A DNA stretch of 34,838 nt from Syntrophaceae bacterium UBA4810 (GTDB lineage: Bacteria > Desulfobacterota > Syntrophia > Syntrophales > Smithellaceae), in the NCBI GenBank assembly GCA_002402545.1, contig DHGA01000037.1, positions 174 through 35,011 on the forward strand, given 5' to 3'. Each line of letters begins with the position of its first letter. Position 1 is the stretch's first letter. Made by a program: the position numbers and the translations under genes. The notes beneath the pieces are model-generated. The model was not told where the DNA came from. It saw only the letters and a program-made list of their open reading frames with translations, and did not search any database. Of the stretch, positions 32,688-34,838 are shown in pieces.

Positions 32688-33623
32688 ATGAAAACGCTAA
32701 AGTTTATTTTTTCACGCCCCAATATACTATTCGCTTTGTCACTGCTGATTGGTGTTCTTTTTCCTCAGGCGGTATCAATAAGCGTGTTTTTAATTCTTCC
32801 CGCCCTGATACTGATAATGACCATAACTCCGCTGAAAATACAGAGTGGTTTTTTCCGCCGCCCCAAAAAGCTGATCACACCGGCTCTTTACGGAAATATC
32901 CTGAATTATTTACTGCTTTGTAACCTTATTATATTTTCCGGTATAATTTTTACCCGGGAGGAAGGCTTTTTCCGAGGCATGGTCCTGATCGCCGCGGTAC
33001 CACCCGCGGTTAGCATGCTGTCTTTGAACAAATTACTGCGCGGCGATTCAACTTTTTCTATGGCCGGTTTCGCGGGAGCATATCTGGGCGCGCTGGTGCT
33101 TATTCCGCTTATCGGATTGAGCTTTCTTAAATATATAGAGATTAACTATTGGTTCATTTTGCTGATTGTCTTTTCTCTTATTTTGCTACCTCTTATTATT
33201 TCCAGAATTATCGTGGAAAAAGAATGGGGCAAAATGATTGAACCGCGCGAAGGCTTAATCACAGATTGCTGCTTTTTTATTGTTTTTTATTCAATAGCCG
33301 CGCAATGCAGCAATTTAATCAGCGACTGGTCGTACGACATGTCTGTAATTCCCATCATCGCCACGGTAATCCTACCCGCAACTTATTTCGTAATAAAAAA
33401 AATCGGCAGGGCAATAAACGCCGCTGAAAGCAAAATTACATCCGCGATTCTTTTGGGAACTTTAAAAAATTACGGCCTTGCCGGAGGCATAGCAATTTTG
33501 CTGTTTCCGCCTCAAGCAGCTTTTGCCGCGTTAGCTTTTGCGGTTGTCAATTTTATTTACACAAATTGGCTCAGCTACCCCATAGTTGCCGGCGGTAAAA
33601 AAACACGAAAGAAAAAAGCGTGA
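32688..33623 (+). CDS. Transporter of the bile-acid:sodium symporter (BASS/SBF) type
   Basis: This 311-residue protein has about ten hydrophobic helices. Family-like parts are LIAAVPPAVSMLSLNKLLRG followed by DSTFSMAGFAGAYLGALVLI, and, near the end, GTLKNYGLAGGIAILLFPPQ followed by AAFAALAFAVVNFIYTNWL. These match the two inverted-repeat crossover regions of BASS proteins. It starts 4 bp after the znuB stop and shares its operon. The substrate is unknown; a link to metal homeostasis is inferred only from position. A basic tail (KKTRKKKA) ends the protein. Confidence 0.75.
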   Translation: MKTLKFIFSRPNILFALSLLIGVLFPQAVSISVFLILPALILIMTITPLKIQSGFFRRPKKLITPALYGNILNYLLLCNLIIFSGIIFTREEGFFRGMVLIAAVPPAVSMLSLNKLLRGDSTFSMAGFAGAYLGALVLIPLIGLSFLKYIEINYWFILLIVFSLILLPLIISRIIVEKEWGKMIEPREGLITDCCFFIVFYSIAAQCSNLISDWSYDMSVIPIIATVILPATYFVIKKIGRAINAAESKITSAILLGTLKNYGLAGGIAILLFPPQAAFAALAFAVVNFIYTNWLSYPIVAGGKKTRKKKA

Positions 33624-33715
33624 CTTTTATAAATTGACCCTTAACAAGCCGCGGTGGCGGGATCAATTCGGCTAACGCTTCAAACTTCACTTCGCTCGTT
33701 TTGGGGCGAGTCTCA

Positions 33716-33743
33716 TTGACAAAATGAAATAGAAGATTATACT
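33716..33743 (+). promoter_or_regulatory. Sigma-70 promoter of the superoxide dismutase gene
   Basis: TTGACA (33716-33721), a 16-bp spacer and TATACT (33738-33743), 30 bp upstream of the ATG. One of the best promoter matches in the window. Confidence 0.7.
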
Positions 33744-33773
33744 CTTATTATAACAAAGAAAGGAGAATGAAAA

Positions 33774-34367
33774 ATGGCTATAACTTTACCTCAATTACCT
33801 TTTGAAAAGGACGCGTTGGCGCCGTACATTACCGCCAACACTCTGGATTTCCACTATGGCAAGCACCACAAAGCATATGTTGATAACTTAAATAAATTAA
33901 TCGAAGGAACGGAGCTCGCGGCTAAATCCCTGGAAGAAATAATCAAAATTGCCGCCAAGGATTCTGCCAAAACAGGTATTTTCAATAATGCCGCTCAGGT
34001 CTGGAATCATTCTTTCTACTGGCAATGCCTGAAAAAAGCGGGCGGAGGAGCACCTACAGGAGCTGTCGCCGAAAAAATTAAAGCCACCTGGGGAAACTTT
34101 GAAAAATTTGCCGATGATCTGAAAAACGCGGGCATTACGCAATTTGGTAGCGGCTGGGCTTGGCTGATCTCGGAAGGAAATGAATTAAAAATTACCAAAA
34201 CGGCCAATGCCGATACGCCTATCGCGCATGGACAAAAACCGCTTTTAACCATCGACGTTTGGGAACACGCGTATTATCTCGATTATCAAAACCGCCGCCC
34301 TGATTATCTTTCCGCGGTTATTCAGAATCTGATAAATTGGGATTTTGTAAATGCTAATCTTGGTTAA
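33774..34367 (+). CDS. sodB: Superoxide dismutase, Fe/Mn family
   Basis: This 197-residue protein is a complete Fe/Mn superoxide dismutase. The four metal ligands are H27 (FHYGKHHKAY), H79 (VWNHSFYW), D161 and H165 (DVWEHAYYLDYQN). The active-site glutamine Q75 (NNAAQVWNH) lies where iron-type enzymes place it, so an iron cofactor is likely. It converts superoxide to oxygen and hydrogen peroxide in the cytoplasm, protecting oxygen-sensitive Fe-S enzymes. AAAGGAG precedes the ATG and a strong promoter lies upstream. Confidence 0.95.
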   Translation: MAITLPQLPFEKDALAPYITANTLDFHYGKHHKAYVDNLNKLIEGTELAAKSLEEIIKIAAKDSAKTGIFNNAAQVWNHSFYWQCLKKAGGGAPTGAVAEKIKATWGNFEKFADDLKNAGITQFGSGWAWLISEGNELKITKTANADTPIAHGQKPLLTIDVWEHAYYLDYQNRRPDYLSAVIQNLINWDFVNANLG

Positions 34368-34388
34368 TTAAAACAAAACGTGAGAATA

Positions 34389-34423
34389 CAAAAAGGGGAC
34401 TTGATTCAAGTCCCCTTTTTTAT
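34389..34423. terminator. Bidirectional intrinsic terminator
   Basis: GGGGACTTGA and TCAAGTCCCC form a stem flanked by an A run on the left and a T run on the right. It can therefore end both the superoxide dismutase transcript and the convergent HU-like transcript. Confidence 0.9.
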
Positions 34424-34446
34424 TTCCTATGAAAAGAAAGGAGGAG

Positions 34447-34728
34447 TTATTTTCCCTTGTCAACCATGTCTTTTAATTCTTTTCCTACTTTAAAAAACGG
34501 CAACTTTTTTGGCTCTACCTGGATTTTATCGCCGGTCTTCGGATTTCTTCCGGTGTAAGAGCCGTATTTTTTGACAACAAAGCTGCCAAAACCCCTGATT
34601 TCAATGCGGCCACCATTTTTCAGCTCGTCCGTAAACCCTTTAAAAACAAGGTTTATGACATCTATGGCCTTTTTCTCGGTTAAGTTGAGCTTATTGCTCA
34701 AAGCTTCAATCAGATCAGATTTGTTCAT
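34447..34728 (-). CDS. HU/IHF-family DNA-binding protein
   Basis: This 93-residue protein has the complete HU/IHF fold: N-terminal helices (NKSDLIEALSNKLNLTEKKA), IEIRGFGSF, the beta-arm with YGSYTGRNPKTGDKIQV and the C-terminal PFFKVGKELKDMV. The GRNPKTG arm with the intercalating proline bends DNA. The RIEIRGFGSF part resembles IHF beta, so it may be an IHF-type subunit; the partner is not in the window. GGAGGGG precedes the ATG. A TTGACA on the minus strand (34828-34823) is a possible -35 element. Confidence 0.93.
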   Translation of the reverse strand: MNKSDLIEALSNKLNLTEKKAIDVINLVFKGFTDELKNGGRIEIRGFGSFVVKKYGSYTGRNPKTGDKIQVEPKKLPFFKVGKELKDMVDKGK

Positions 34729-34838
34729 AACCCCTCCTTAAAAATGTTTACTAAATATACCGCTGAATGGTTTTATATGGTTATTTACATACCGTTGAAG
34801 TTATTATCTATTTAACCCGCAATGTCAAGAAAATTTTC

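Overview
The window looks like chromosomal DNA of an anaerobic Gram-negative bacterium, most likely a Desulfobacterota/Deltaproteobacteria relative of the Syntrophus/Smithella type. This is inferred from an anaerobic GlpABC glycerol-3-phosphate dehydrogenase, FecR and OmpA-like envelope proteins, several short lipoproteins, a soluble Fe-S protein, a sigma-54-type promoter and dispersed palindromic repeats. No rRNA or tRNA is visible, so the lineage is not proven.

Bases 1-6950 (minus strand) hold a drug-efflux operon in the order TetR regulator, TolC-type outer-membrane channel, periplasmic adaptor, AcrB-type RND pump, and a second outer-membrane channel (NodT-type lipoprotein, cut by the window start). 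A palindrome over the tetR promoter is a good candidate autoregulatory operator. Divergent to it (7169-8331) are a secreted FecR-domain protein and an OmpA-type lipoprotein.

Bases 8671-21337 are a complete glycerol island on the plus strand: a GlpP-type antiterminator, a leader with a strong terminator hairpin, a glycerol ABC importer (two ATPases, two permeases, a small DUF2160-type membrane protein, a binding protein), glycerol kinase, and the three subunits GlpA, GlpB and GlpC. Glycerol would be imported, phosphorylated to glycerol 3-phosphate and oxidised to dihydroxyacetone phosphate with electrons passed to the membrane. The glycerol 3-phosphate would allow the antiterminator to read through the leader terminator. 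Pairing a GlpP antiterminator with this ABC importer, instead of a GlpF channel or GlpR repressor, is the most interesting regulatory feature.

Bases 21338-29901 are a looser region of small, mostly uncharacterised genes: a SHOCT protein, a Trp/Tyr/Arg-rich secreted protein behind a sigma-54 promoter, a secreted protein of unknown function, a small acidic protein, a cysteine-rich Fe-S protein flanked by imperfect 59-bp direct repeats, a PPC/DUF296 protein, a lipoprotein, a six-helix membrane protein and a hemerythrin. The gaps are rich in repeats: an exact 66-bp duplication, a MITE-like element, hairpin repeats and a period-7 tandem repeat.

Bases 30172-34838 hold a zinc/manganese-type ABC importer operon (ZnuACB-like) with a BASS-type transporter appended, an Fe/Mn superoxide dismutase, and a convergent HU/IHF-like DNA-binding protein, with a bidirectional terminator between the last two.
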